A stretch of 64,000 bases of DNA, taken from NCBI GenBank assembly GCA_020636195.1, contig JACJYH010000003.1, positions 453,467 through 517,466 of the forward strand, read 5' to 3'. Below, in pieces: positions 17,801 to 25,867 of the stretch. The notes beneath the pieces were generated by a model. That model was given only the letters and a program-made list of their open reading frames with translations, did not search any database and was not told the DNA's origin. The stretch comes from Lewinellaceae bacterium (lineage in GTDB: Bacteria; Bacteroidota; Bacteroidia; Chitinophagales; Saprospiraceae). Position numbers and translations under genes: made by a program. How positions within the stretch are numbered: position 1 is the first letter of the stretch; each line of letters begins with the position of its first letter.

Positions 17801-18782
17801 TAGCAAAATCTTTTAAGACAATTTTAAATGGAAATCTAAGACAATTAGGTTTAGTACAAACATTAAAATCACTGATAAATGATTTAATTTTTTCGTTTGT
17901 TTTATCCTTTCTGTTGTCAGATACAAAAAAAGCAGAATAAATTTGTGATGCAAATTGACTTAATGTTGATTTACCAGACCCAGCACCTCCTACTAAAACT
18001 AATTTACAACTTTTTTCTGGTGTCCATTTTAAATTACCAAATTGAATTAGTTGGTTTAGAAATTTTATTCGGATATCTTGCCGTTTTATATTTATTACAT
18101 CAATATCAATAAATACTTTTTCGATATTAATTTGATTTGTTAAATCGCCTGCTTGTATAAGTTTGGAATATAAATCAGCATTAAAAGACTTTTCTAAATA
18201 TGTTAATATTATATTTTGAGTATTTTGTTTTTTCTTTTCTTCGTAATCCAGTAGATTGTATAATTTAGCCAAAATATCACCAGCAAGTATAAAACTTGAA
18301 TACGTTGTTGCTACATCTCTATTATTATCAAGAAGTTTACACAATTCATCATAAGAAGCAATATAAATATTAGGTATTGAACGAGTATACTGTTTCTTTA
18401 AATCTTCAATTTTATCTCGCCCACCTGATGTTTGAACCGGGGTTAACTTGGCATTTGTAAAAAAAAGATAGTTTTTAGGTGTTTCAATTTTTCTTTTTTT
18501 TTCCTGAAATTTGCTCATCTCAGAAACAAAATTTTTCTTTATCCAATTAAAATCATCTTCGGTATCAAATTTTCTTGCTTTATATTTTGCTTGTACAATC
18601 CAATAACCTTCCCAAGTTTCATTTGCATTGGGAAAGTTTGATTTGCCACGATAAGTTAATTCTCTTGCACCGTCAGGACCATCACCAAATACAATTGAAT
18701 TATTACCAAGTAATTTTTGCGTAAGAGCTTGAACCAAATGTTCAAAATCCCTTGTATTTAATGTGATAAAGTTATAATCCAT
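14787..18782 (-). CDS. Nuclease-NACHT STAND ATPase, probable antiphage sensor
   Basis: A 1331-residue protein from ATG 18782; the GTG at 18809 lies inside a recombination core and is rejected. The N-terminal domain looks like a PD-(D/E)xK nuclease: DGPDGARE (34-41) and WIVQAKYK (61-68) supply the expected acidic and Q/E-x-K residues. A NACHT ATPase follows: Walker A GGAGSGKS (265-272), Walker B LFIFDGLDEVP (373-383) and a sensor-like ILCTTRQQG. From about residue 590 the protein is a long Leu/Ile/Asn-rich helical array, likely the ligand sensor. This plan matches bacterial NACHT/Avs antiphage proteins, which oligomerise on sensing phage proteins and activate the N-terminal nuclease. The gene is AT-richer than its neighbours. 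It sits alone between attC-like sites and has no partner gene. Confidence 0.85.
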   Translation of the reverse strand: MDYNFITLNTRDFEHLVQALTQKLLGNNSIVFGDGPDGARELTYRGKSNFPNANETWEGYWIVQAKYKARKFDTEDDFNWIKKNFVSEMSKFQEKKRKIETPKNYLFFTNAKLTPVQTSGGRDKIEDLKKQYTRSIPNIYIASYDELCKLLDNNRDVATTYSSFILAGDILAKLYNLLDYEEKKKQNTQNIILTYLEKSFNADLYSKLIQAGDLTNQINIEKVFIDIDVINIKRQDIRIKFLNQLIQFGNLKWTPEKSCKLVLVGGAGSGKSTLSQFASQIYSAFFVSDNRKDKTNEKIKSFISDFNVCTKPNCLRFPFKIVLKDFATWIKEQSEKRQSKTVLNFIKYRLETIGDGVIEIDTLREFLSKISSLFIFDGLDEVPITSNRNDVLKEINDFIEIELKIQNADAVILCTTRQQGYTKEFDENTFQHFVVSELSDDDCMNYLDKLLTNIETSYDDRQNYLKTLQDAIKDSVTGRLMRTPLQATIMTILVKSGGKPSRNKYNLFKEYYDTIYKRELQKELLPILKDYKRNIDDIHALLGFELQVKSEGRENPSALFESNEFQSLIRMYLKEKEEWQEKEIDSFITKITNAVTERLVFIGEIQDNKIGFIIRSLQEYFAANYIINYRDELVIENIKDIANSSYWRNTFLFAVSGLHNTKNHLIDQVYLHCERLNGNEEAPNIPSIYNTIFFGSWLALEILSEGIFSDSPRNRNRFVRLLDKLFLSTNTGDLNKIEYLPYETVTELIIQKYLNEVLISERGYIEKYASFKLAFSLIKNHNLNSYVYELLNKSWNEEYEVDLINLMYKLKISDTNFFFEKLYNAILKDNYLLYTNLFKADFDDEYKISRYLIKQFKRNDLFLSRLIELLFVTTLNHFFKHKKEYNIFTLFNEIIGKECFNLQKSFTWGILDVDNKTEEIEIVKGYSLSIISINSEDLNLDYFSELFEKYSLEYLASFIQFIKNPNILTLSSLLNHLKIRNNNDIFKSVINSSRNLLFTEISSVVNDISQIDDLIQRVNNKEFGDYSDWLLLENKIKKDFDYTLLFKYAASTTRSADTESEIVNNFYSKFYDELQKDNTNVFQIEFIKLFSWSFDDNFGSDLTYNPSISIIETVLKIFNSIDINSLNYRQLYNLRSGIIALIFNIKPNEIEKINVDLFSLFNYNIFNHRYRYSREIYSKVLEHCIAYNNYKQNNIEQLILFLNHSLNEITIEDTKKICFRRKEIEKGESSYKIILRLISFQFNTADIDLIIQKLDQQPEPNSIYWVVTKLFLNLKINENWCIDLFVKIYNKLIKQKDIDINIIENIELYLKFVNESKMTNMKKMQLTYNMR

Positions 18783-18805
18783 TTTTATTATTTTATTTTT
18801 CCAAT

Positions 18806-18937
18806 GCACCTAACTTGTTACTATACGTATAAAGTCTGCTCGCAATTTCGCTTTTTTTAAATTCATGTCTAATTATTAGATTTTGTTAAGCAAGCCATGA
18901 TAAGCAATCTTTCATGCTACACAAAAGTAAGTTATAT
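18806..18937 (-). other. attC/attI-like site upstream of the NACHT gene
   Basis: On the minus strand the site runs from ATAACTTACTTTTGTGTAGC to TAACAAGTTAGGTG and ends 23 bases before the NACHT ATG. The final core GTTAGGT matches GTTRRRY; TAACTT and AAGTTA at the ends are inverted repeats. Between pgi and this site (18938-19125) I see no gene, only an AT-rich stretch with a small hairpin at 18979-18999. Confidence 0.35.
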
Positions 18938-19125
18938 GATTGATTTATACTATAACTTGATACAATTATTTTTTTATTCAGGATTTCATCAAAATCCTGA
19001 GAGGCAACTAACTGAATTTTTATGATAGAATATTTCGATTTTGTGATTTTGATCGTTAAAATTAGAATTTGGTAGATGTCAAGAAAATATTATTCTACAC
19101 GGTTTAATTAATCCAAAAACCTGCT

Positions 19126-20775
19126 TTACCGCTTCAACCGCTTCCAAGCATTGATCAAGCCATTTGTGGAGCCATCAAATGCCTGTACCGTTGCATCATT
19201 TTCGAGTGTAGGCAATATTTTTCCGGCTAATTGCTTACCCAACTCCACACCCCATTGGTCAAAACTATAGATGTTCCATATCACACCCTGCACAAAAATC
19301 TTATGTTCATAAAATGCTATCAATCGACCCAACGTAAACGGATTTATCTTCCGGACTAAAATAGAATTGGTAGGTTTGTTACCATCAAAAACTTTATGTG
19401 GAACCAATGGCATGTAGTCTTCAGGCAATTTACCTGTTTTTTCAAATTCTTCAATCACCTGAGCTTCCGTCTTGCCTTGCATCAATGCTTGGGTTTGGGC
19501 AAAAAAGTTTGACAATAGTAAGATGTGATGATTTCCCAATGGATTTTGGGAAATTGCAGGAGCAATAAAATCGCACGGTATCATCTTGGTTCCTTGATGG
19601 ATGAGCTGATAAAAAGCATGTTGACCATTGGTGCCCGGTTCTCCCCACACGATTGGCCCGGTTTCATACTGCACTTTCCTTCCATTTCTATCGGTGGATT
19701 TGCCGTTACTTTCCATATTGCCTTGCTGGAAATAGGCTGCAAATCGGTGCAAATACTGATCATATGGAAGGATGGCTTCAGTACTCGATCCAAAAAAATT
19801 TGTGTACCAGATTCCTATCAACGCTGCTATGACAGGCATGTTTTTTTCGTACGGAGTGTTCCTGAAATGTGTATCCATGTCATGAAAACCCTCTAAAAGT
19901 TTGTAAAAATTCTCATACCCGATGTATAATGCAATAGACAGTCCAATAGCCGATGTAAGGGAATACCTTCCTCCCACCCAATCCCAAAACTCAAACATGT
20001 TTTGCGGATCAATGCCAAAGTCAGCCACGGCTTTTGCATTCGTGGATAAGGCTACAAAATGCTTTTTGATATGCACTTCGTCCTTTGCTGACTTCAAAAA
20101 ATGCGCCCTCGCCGTATGTGCATTTGCCATTGTTTCTTGTGTGGTAAAGGTCTTGGAGGCTACCAAAAATAGTGTGGTTTCAAAGTCAATACGCTTCAAT
20201 GTTTCAGCGATATGCGTACCATCCACATTTGACACAAAATGTACCTTGATGTGCGATGCATATGGCGCCAATGCTTCCGTCACCATCAATGGCCCTAAAT
20301 CCGAACCTCCAATACCGATGTTGACTACATCCGTGATGGCTTTGCCTGTAAAACCCTTCCATTGACCACTGTGAATTTCATGGACGAAATCCTTCATTTT
20401 TTGTCGAACTTCTCGAATCGAATCCATAATATTTTCGCCTTGATACATGACTGCATCTTCAGTAGTATTGCGCATAGCGGTATGGAGAACAGCTCTATTT
20501 TCTGTTTGATTGATGTGCTCTCCACAAAACATCGCTTCTGTGGCATCTTTCAATCCACATTCTCCTGCTAAATCTACCAATAAAGCAAGCGTTTTTTCGG
20601 TGATGATGTTTTTAGAATAATCAAATAAAAATCCATTCTCCTCGATAGAAAACCTATGAAACCGATCGCTATCTTCTCTGAACATATCGATCATTTTTTT
20701 GGATTTTAATTCGGAATAATGGTCAACCAATGCCTTCCATGCTTGTGTTTCCGAAGGATTTATATGATGCATCAT
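19126..20775 (-). CDS. pgi: Glucose-6-phosphate isomerase
   Basis: A 549-residue enzyme of full length for the large bacterial/eukaryotic PGI type. It interconverts glucose-6-phosphate and fructose-6-phosphate in glycolysis and gluconeogenesis. Visible signatures are NIGIGGSDLGP, GGRYSLTSAIG and SFDQWGVELGK; the last holds the family signature near the C-terminus. The ATG at 20775 starts MMHHINPSET, a typical N-terminus. It is a single gene with a possible promoter about 27-34 bases upstream. Confidence 0.97.
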   Translation of the reverse strand: MMHHINPSETQAWKALVDHYSELKSKKMIDMFREDSDRFHRFSIEENGFLFDYSKNIITEKTLALLVDLAGECGLKDATEAMFCGEHINQTENRAVLHTAMRNTTEDAVMYQGENIMDSIREVRQKMKDFVHEIHSGQWKGFTGKAITDVVNIGIGGSDLGPLMVTEALAPYASHIKVHFVSNVDGTHIAETLKRIDFETTLFLVASKTFTTQETMANAHTARAHFLKSAKDEVHIKKHFVALSTNAKAVADFGIDPQNMFEFWDWVGGRYSLTSAIGLSIALYIGYENFYKLLEGFHDMDTHFRNTPYEKNMPVIAALIGIWYTNFFGSSTEAILPYDQYLHRFAAYFQQGNMESNGKSTDRNGRKVQYETGPIVWGEPGTNGQHAFYQLIHQGTKMIPCDFIAPAISQNPLGNHHILLLSNFFAQTQALMQGKTEAQVIEEFEKTGKLPEDYMPLVPHKVFDGNKPTNSILVRKINPFTLGRLIAFYEHKIFVQGVIWNIYSFDQWGVELGKQLAGKILPTLENDATVQAFDGSTNGLINAWKRLKR

Positions 20776-20801
20776 AGATCTGTGTATTTTAGAATGAATG
20801 G

Positions 20802-20809
20802 CAAAATTA
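20802..20809 (-). promoter_or_regulatory. Possible -7 element of pgi
   Basis: TAATTTTG on the minus strand matches TAnnTTTG and would give a leader of about 20 bases. No -33 motif is evident at the usual distance. Confidence 0.35.
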
Positions 20810-20829
20810 CAAAAGTCGATGGCTTAATA

Positions 20830-20875
20830 AAAATAAAACATTTTCTTGCTAAAGGATAAATTTTTAACATACTCT
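20830..20875 (+). repeat. Dispersed repeat, copy B (one end only)
   Basis: This 46-bp stretch ends ATTTTTAACATACTCT and matches the right end of the element at 2361-2406 at nearly every position, in the same orientation. No clear second inverted end is found. It lies between pgi and the MFS gene. Confidence 0.55.
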
Positions 20876-20886
20876 AAAATGCCCGA

Positions 20887-22086
20887 TCACATTTTGAATA
20901 AAACGATCAAGAAGCTGAGTGTCATAAAAATACCACCCAAGAAAAAAGCGGCACCCGGAAAATAGAATGGCGCCTGCGGAGTCGTAAAATAATAAAATGT
21001 ATTTGTCATCAATAATGGCCCAAATATAGTCGTCAAACTCATCAAACTAGTAAGTCCACCTTGCAATTTACCTTGTTGATCAACTCCAACTTTTGAAACT
21101 AAAAATGATTGAAGATTGGGCATGGCAATTCCACCTAAACTATAAGGGATTAGAAAAGCAAACATCATCCATGATTGCGTGGCAAATGCAAAGCAAAACA
21201 TGCCTATCGCATACAAGCCAAATCCCAAAACGATACTTTTAGAATTTCCAAAGGTTTGAGCTGCTCTTTGAGCAAGCATCGTTTGCACTATCGCTACAAT
21301 AATTCCTACCACTGCCAGTGAATATCCAACCATACTCTCTGACCAACTAAAACGGAACATGGTAAAATAATTCCACGTGCTCTGAACGGCATGTGCACCC
21401 ATGTGTAAGCAAACAAATGCAATAAGCAAAGGCGCTATCACCTTGTATCCCAATAATTCTTTGAGCGTAATGAATGGCGTGGCTTTCTTGAAATTGAAAG
21501 GCCTTCTATTCTCCGGAGCTAATGACTCGGGAAGTATGAAGTACCCGTAAATGAGATTGACAAAACTCAAAGCAGCTGCTGCATAAAACGGCCATCGTGT
21601 GCCGTATTGCCCCAAAATCCCACCCAAAAATGGCCCAAGAATAAATCCCAACCCAAAAGCCGCTCCGATCATTCCAAAATTCTTTGCTCTATTGGTATCG
21701 TCACTGACATCTGCGATGTACGCTGATGCTGTCGTAAAACTAGCGCCTGTGATGCCTGCCAAAATCCGCCCAATCACAAGCCATCCGTAGGTAGGTGCAA
21801 ATGCTAATATCAAATAGTCTATTCCAAAACCAAGAAGTGAAAATAATAACACAGGTCGTCTTCCGAAACGATCACTCAAACTTCCCATAATAGGAGAAAA
21901 TAAAAACTGAGCTACAGCAAAAGCAAACAATAAATATCCGCCATATTTACTCGCTTCATTGATGGAAATGTGCTTGATTTCTGCAAGAAGTTTTGGCATC
22001 ACAGGGATGATGATACCAAATCCTATCACATCTATGAGCAGTGTGACAAATATAAAGCCTACGGCGGCACTTCTATTTTTGGACAT
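20887..22086 (-). CDS. MFS exporter, TCR/Tet-like
   Basis: A 399-residue, 12-helix major facilitator from ATG 22086 (MSKNRSAAVGF). The longer TTG start at 22110 is rejected because it falls in a promoter-like element. The N-terminus IDVIGFGIIIPVMPKLLAEI and motif A (GSLSDRFGRRPVLLFSLLGF) are characteristic of the TetA/TCR-type drug:H+ antiporter group. It would export drugs or small metabolites across the inner membrane. The substrate cannot be told from sequence, and tetracycline resistance should not be assumed. It is divergent from aroA. Confidence 0.88.
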   Translation of the reverse strand: MSKNRSAAVGFIFVTLLIDVIGFGIIIPVMPKLLAEIKHISINEASKYGGYLLFAFAVAQFLFSPIMGSLSDRFGRRPVLLFSLLGFGIDYLILAFAPTYGWLVIGRILAGITGASFTTASAYIADVSDDTNRAKNFGMIGAAFGLGFILGPFLGGILGQYGTRWPFYAAAALSFVNLIYGYFILPESLAPENRRPFNFKKATPFITLKELLGYKVIAPLLIAFVCLHMGAHAVQSTWNYFTMFRFSWSESMVGYSLAVVGIIVAIVQTMLAQRAAQTFGNSKSIVLGFGLYAIGMFCFAFATQSWMMFAFLIPYSLGGIAMPNLQSFLVSKVGVDQQGKLQGGLTSLMSLTTIFGPLLMTNTFYYFTTPQAPFYFPGAAFFLGGIFMTLSFLIVLFKM

Positions 22087-22107
22087 ATATTGGTTAAAAA
22101 TTCCGGT

Positions 22108-22115
22108 CAAAGGTA
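22108..22115 (-). promoter_or_regulatory. Likely -7 element of the MFS gene
   Basis: TACCTTTG on the minus strand is an exact TAnnTTTG match. It predicts a transcript starting about 15 bases before ATG 22086, which supports the shorter start. Confidence 0.45.
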
Positions 22116-22169
22116 AAACAAACTTTAATCTAATTTCAGATTGAATTGTTAAATGATCCTAATGATTGT

Positions 22170-23399
22170 ATGACGTCAATGGTATTATCCCATCCAAATG
22201 GTTTGCTTTCAGGAAGTGTTTCGCTCCCTGCATCGAAAAGCATTTCCAATAGAATTTTGATCATCAAAGCCTTATCAAAAGCATCCATTGATATTCAAAA
22301 CCTATCTACAAGTGATGATACTGCGATATTAGAGCGTCTTTTACTGCAAGCTGACCCACACTTTAATGTAGGTCATGCAGGTACAACCATGCGGTTTTTG
22401 ACGGCATATCTCGCTTTCCAAATTGGGGATCAGATACTCACAGGTAGTGAGCGTATGTGCCAAAGACCAATCGGGCCACTTGTTAATGCTTTAAATCTCA
22501 TTGGAGCCAATATAGAATATCTAGGTGAAAATGGATATCCACCCATAATACTGCGTTCACCATTAGAACAGAAAAAATCTGATGTCTCAATTGATGCGTC
22601 AGTTTCTTCCCAGTTTATTTCTGCTCTTTTGATGGTTGCGCCTACCCTACCTTTAGGTTTGCGGTTGCATTTAGAGGGAAATTCTGTCTCATGGCCGTAT
22701 ATTCAGATGACACTCAGCCTCATGGAACAATTTGGGATCAACCATATACATGAAGAAAATACTATATCAATAGGTCATCAAACCTATCAAGGAGGAATTA
22801 TCAATATAGAAGGTGATTGGTCTGCCGCCGGTTTTTACTATGCTATGGTGGCTCAAAGCGATCATGGGTCGATAGTATTAAAAGGTTTATACGAGGCATC
22901 TCTACAAGGAGACAATGCAGCTATGGAAATATTTAAAGATTTTGGGGTTGTCACCACAAAGGTTGACGATGGGCTACTTTTAACAAAGGATCAAAAAATG
23001 GTAAAACCATCAATAGAAGTAGATATTTCCCATGTCCCAGATCTTGCCCAATGTATATCCGTGGCCGCTGCCGGTCTAGGTATTTCGCTCACAATGAAAG
23101 GCATAGAAACCTTGTTTATCAAGGAAACGGATAGGATGTTTGCACTCAAAACAGAATTGGCAAAAGTGGGCGTGGAAATCCATTATTCTGATACAGAATC
23201 TCGTCAATTAGGGAAGGCAATTTTCCTAAATGATGTCACATTTGAGACATATGGAGACCACAGAATGGCTATGGCGCTATCCTGCTTGTCTTTAATCCAT
23301 CCAATTTCGATTCTTAATCCTGAAGTTGTTTCAAAATCCTATCCTGGTTTTTGGGATGATTTGAAAATTTTAGGCTTTGAGATGTGCGAAAAATTGTAA
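22170..23399 (+). CDS. aroA: 3-phosphoshikimate 1-carboxyvinyltransferase (EPSP synthase)
   Basis: About 409 residues from ATG 22170; the longer version from 22146 begins with TTG. It transfers enolpyruvyl from PEP to shikimate-3-phosphate, the sixth step of chorismate synthesis. Signatures: LPASKSISNR near the start, HAGTTMRF in the middle, ETDR and YGDHRMAMAL near the end. Length is typical. It is divergent from the MFS gene and not in an aro operon. Confidence 0.95.
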   Translation: MTSMVLSHPNGLLSGSVSLPASKSISNRILIIKALSKASIDIQNLSTSDDTAILERLLLQADPHFNVGHAGTTMRFLTAYLAFQIGDQILTGSERMCQRPIGPLVNALNLIGANIEYLGENGYPPIILRSPLEQKKSDVSIDASVSSQFISALLMVAPTLPLGLRLHLEGNSVSWPYIQMTLSLMEQFGINHIHEENTISIGHQTYQGGIINIEGDWSAAGFYYAMVAQSDHGSIVLKGLYEASLQGDNAAMEIFKDFGVVTTKVDDGLLLTKDQKMVKPSIEVDISHVPDLAQCISVAAAGLGISLTMKGIETLFIKETDRMFALKTELAKVGVEIHYSDTESRQLGKAIFLNDVTFETYGDHRMAMALSCLSLIHPISILNPEVVSKSYPGFWDDLKILGFEMCEKL

Positions 23400-23428
23400 A
23401 GAAATTGTGTACGGAAAATCAATAATTT

Positions 23429-24094
23429 TCAACTTTTCACTGCTTGGGTTATTTCTCTTTTTCCTTTTGGTCCGGGAAGGGAATGCACGACGAATCCTTG
23501 CGCTTTGAGCAGTCTTTTAAATTGTCCTTGTGCACAAAATGTGGTCAATATCCCTTGATCCGCTAAAAGATCATACATTTTGGATACCGCTTTTTCACCC
23601 CACAAATCGGGCTGTGTGCTGGGACCAAAGGCATCAAAATATAGGACATCGAATTTCTGTTCAACTTTGAAATCAAAGAAATCGCAAGCAACTTTAGTGA
23701 TCTCAAAATTGGAAGTCAATGCATGTGGAAAGTCCCAAGATAATCCATGTAAAATTTGAAGTTTTTCTTCATACGGTTGTCCAAAATACATTCGGGTATA
23801 TGCTTCCGCAAATTCACTTGAAAGTGGATATTTTTCAATAGTGTGATACATGATTTTGCATCCCAATGTATCAGATTCCATCAATGACAAACATGCATTT
23901 AATCCCGTACCAAAGCCCATTTCAAAAATGCGCAATGTCTTAGGCAAGCCAAAAAACTTTTGATACCCATACATCCCTGCCTGGATATACACGTGCATGG
24001 ATTCTTGCACTGCTCCATGGAGAGAATGGTACGAAGTACTAAATTGATCTGAAAAAATGGTGTAGGATTGGTCTTCTGTAGATAGTATTTTCAT
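23429..24094 (-). CDS. mnmD: MnmD-like tRNA 5-aminomethyl-2-thiouridine methyltransferase
   Basis: A 221-residue SAM methyltransferase corresponding to the N-terminal half of MnmC, as in the stand-alone MnmD found in organisms lacking the fused oxidase. The SAM loop is EMGFGTG (58-64). The catalytic-region motif DAFGPSTQPDLW and the ending GPKGKREI are typical of this family. It methylates nm5U34 to mnm5U34 in tRNA wobble positions. Its ATG overlaps the stop of the upstream ytxJ-like gene by one base (TAATG), so the two are translationally coupled. Confidence 0.85.
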   Translation of the reverse strand: MKILSTEDQSYTIFSDQFSTSYHSLHGAVQESMHVYIQAGMYGYQKFFGLPKTLRIFEMGFGTGLNACLSLMESDTLGCKIMYHTIEKYPLSSEFAEAYTRMYFGQPYEEKLQILHGLSWDFPHALTSNFEITKVACDFFDFKVEQKFDVLYFDAFGPSTQPDLWGEKAVSKMYDLLADQGILTTFCAQGQFKRLLKAQGFVVHSLPGPKGKREITQAVKS

Positions 24095-24429
24095 TACAGC
24101 TGCTCCAACACTTCATCCAATTCTTGGGGAAGAATACCCAAGTGAGAAGCATCATAAATACACTCCTGATTGTGTACGACTAAAACCTGTGGAGATTCGT
24201 GCTTCACGTCTAAACGTTCAGCTAAATGTCGAGATAGTGGTCTTTGAGATATCACATCTATGAGATACACTGACGATCCCGATGCTTGTTTCCAATCATC
24301 CAATCGTGCTTTTGCAATATGACTAATGGAACAAGTAGGACTATGTTTGAAGAATATAATAGGCCGATTAGTTGATGAGTCAATAAACCCATCCAGCTCA
24401 CTTTGACTGTTGGTAATATTCCACGTCAC
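24094..24429 (-). CDS. ytxJ: YtxJ-like monothiol bacilliredoxin
   Basis: A 111-residue thioredoxin-fold protein of the YtxJ/DUF2847 group (bacillithiol-linked monothiol glutaredoxin). FFKHSPTCSISHIAKARLDD carries the single active-site Cys in the xCxxS arrangement, and the C-terminal half has the expected cis-Pro motif (ESPQVLVVHN). The start is GTG at 24429. It lies 12 bases after the small lipoprotein gene and is coupled to mnmD. It probably reduces mixed disulfides in the cytoplasm. Confidence 0.82.
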   Translation of the reverse strand: MTWNITNSQSELDGFIDSSTNRPIIFFKHSPTCSISHIAKARLDDWKQASGSSVYLIDVISQRPLSRHLAERLDVKHESPQVLVVHNQECIYDASHLGILPQELDEVLEQL

Positions 24430-24441
24430 CGTAAAACTGTC

Positions 24442-24585
24442 TTATTTAATGCTAAAAATTTTAATTGGTGCTTTAAGTTCATAAGGACAACCATAGCCTC
24501 TATTGCAAGATGACATAGACATCGAAACAACCAAGGCAAGGAGAATAACTACCAATCCTATTTTATTTGATTTAGAAACATTCAT
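24442..24585 (-). CDS. Tiny lipoprotein (47 residues)
   Basis: A short reading frame, ATG 24585 to TAA 24442. It starts MNVSKSNKIGLVVILLALVV and reaches a lipobox (MSSC at about residue 27). The mature part is only about 21 residues and includes RGYGCPYELK. Small lipoproteins with a C-x-x-GYGCP-like start are common in Bacteroidota. It is the first gene of an apparent operon with ytxJ and mnmD, 12 bases upstream of ytxJ. Function is unknown. Confidence 0.6.
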   Translation of the reverse strand: MNVSKSNKIGLVVILLALVVSMSMSSCNRGYGCPYELKAPIKIFSIK

Positions 24586-24939
24586 TGTGATTAGATTATT
24601 TTTGCAAAAACGAAAACGGCAACAAAATTATTATAAAATATGAGAATTGAAACTTTCTTTAAAAATTTATTAACACAATTGTAAAAATTGGAACAAATAT
24701 TTAGTGTCTTCAAGACGAAGATAGCATAAAAAAGTCTCATATTAGAAAATTTAAATTGAAACTCATTGTTTCAACATTGATAACATCAATCCTGATATAA
24801 TTCATGCACACCAAGAAGTTTCCTAGACAAGCCTACTGATATGTACACACCCACTTTTCTGTCAAACTATTGTTAAAAAAATTTTCATAAACAACCAAAA
24901 GACGCCTTAAAGAGTTTGTTGTTTTCCATTTCCAGTTTT
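24586..24939. other. Intergenic region without a gene
   Basis: This divergent gap separates the tiny lipoprotein from the hydrolase gene. It is AT-rich; I found no gene, no convincing paired promoter elements and no repeat. Confidence 0.6.
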
Positions 24940-25866
24940 ATGACATATACTATCATTTATTATTTTCACCTGCTATTTAGTCTCATGTTTTGCCCAATTA
25001 AAGAACATAAATATATCCAAAACAAGGAAGGTTTTAGACAGTTTTTTGTGTATGACAAATATAATCAAGCCACTGTAAGCCACTACACTTTTGGAGAATC
25101 AGCTATCATAGACAACAGCTTGGTAACCACACAGACTATTTCAGGAATGCATGCATGGCTTTCGGAAATCAAAGATGCAATAGAACATCAGCCACAAGAC
25201 AAAAAAGGGATAGTCATTTACATTCACGGCTATCAAGCAGATAATCAATACTTTATAAAAAGTAGCGGCCCAATTATTCAAAAAGATATTTTTGATACTG
25301 AAAATAGTCAATACGGCATAGCGATCTCCTTGGTGTGGAAATCCGTTTTTGGCTATGACGAGGCAGTCCAAAATGCTTTTGCAAAAGGAGAATTTTTTGC
25401 CAATATTGTGGATAGCATTTATAGGTATCAGCAAGCAGATTGTGCCAATGCAAAATTTTCCGTGATAGCGCACTCCATGGGCAATAGAGTTTGGGAAGGT
25501 CTTTACACCGAATGGATTAAAATTCGTCCCAATGTGCAATTGAATAGTGTATTATTGATGGCGGCAGACCTAGAAAACAATGTATTTGAGACATCTTTCG
25601 CTTCACTTCCACAACATGCAAATAGGGTGGTTGTCTATCACAATACTGAAGATGTTACCTTGTCGTTTGCAAACCGCATGAGTCCACATGAGCGATTGGG
25701 AATTTTTGGTCCAAAGAATCCAGACACACTTCCTGAAAATATCATCATTCAAAATGCTACCAATGTGTCTGATGATGATATAAAAAATGCTACCTTTACA
25801 CGTCATAGATATTTTTATTCAAGCCCATCTATCCGAAAACATTTATCGCAATATTTGAATCAGTAA
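24940..25866 (+). CDS. Alpha/beta hydrolase (DUF900-like)
   Basis: About 308 residues from ATG 24940; the longer start is a TTG at 24916. The fold is recognisable: strand VIYIHGYQADN (oxyanion-hole HG), then the nucleophile elbow IAHSMGNRVWEGL (GxSxG variant HSMG, as in DUF900 and related esterases), and a C-terminal ARTRH-type His region (FTRHRYFY). The N-terminal hydrophobic stretch may be an anchor. Substrate is unknown. It ends 1 base before the next ATG, so it begins a four-gene run. Confidence 0.72.
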   Translation: MTYTIIYYFHLLFSLMFCPIKEHKYIQNKEGFRQFFVYDKYNQATVSHYTFGESAIIDNSLVTTQTISGMHAWLSEIKDAIEHQPQDKKGIVIYIHGYQADNQYFIKSSGPIIQKDIFDTENSQYGIAISLVWKSVFGYDEAVQNAFAKGEFFANIVDSIYRYQQADCANAKFSVIAHSMGNRVWEGLYTEWIKIRPNVQLNSVLLMAADLENNVFETSFASLPQHANRVVVYHNTEDVTLSFANRMSPHERLGIFGPKNPDTLPENIIIQNATNVSDDDIKNATFTRHRYFYSSPSIRKHLSQYLNQ

Positions 25867-25867
25867 G

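Noticed and set aside
18979..18999. Hairpin CAGGATTT/AAATCCTG downstream of pgi
   Set aside because: The stem is perfect but no T-run follows it in the direction of pgi transcription, so a terminator call is not supported.
22146..22169. Longer aroA start
   Set aside because: It begins with TTG and adds residues not typical of AroA; ATG 22170 is better placed.
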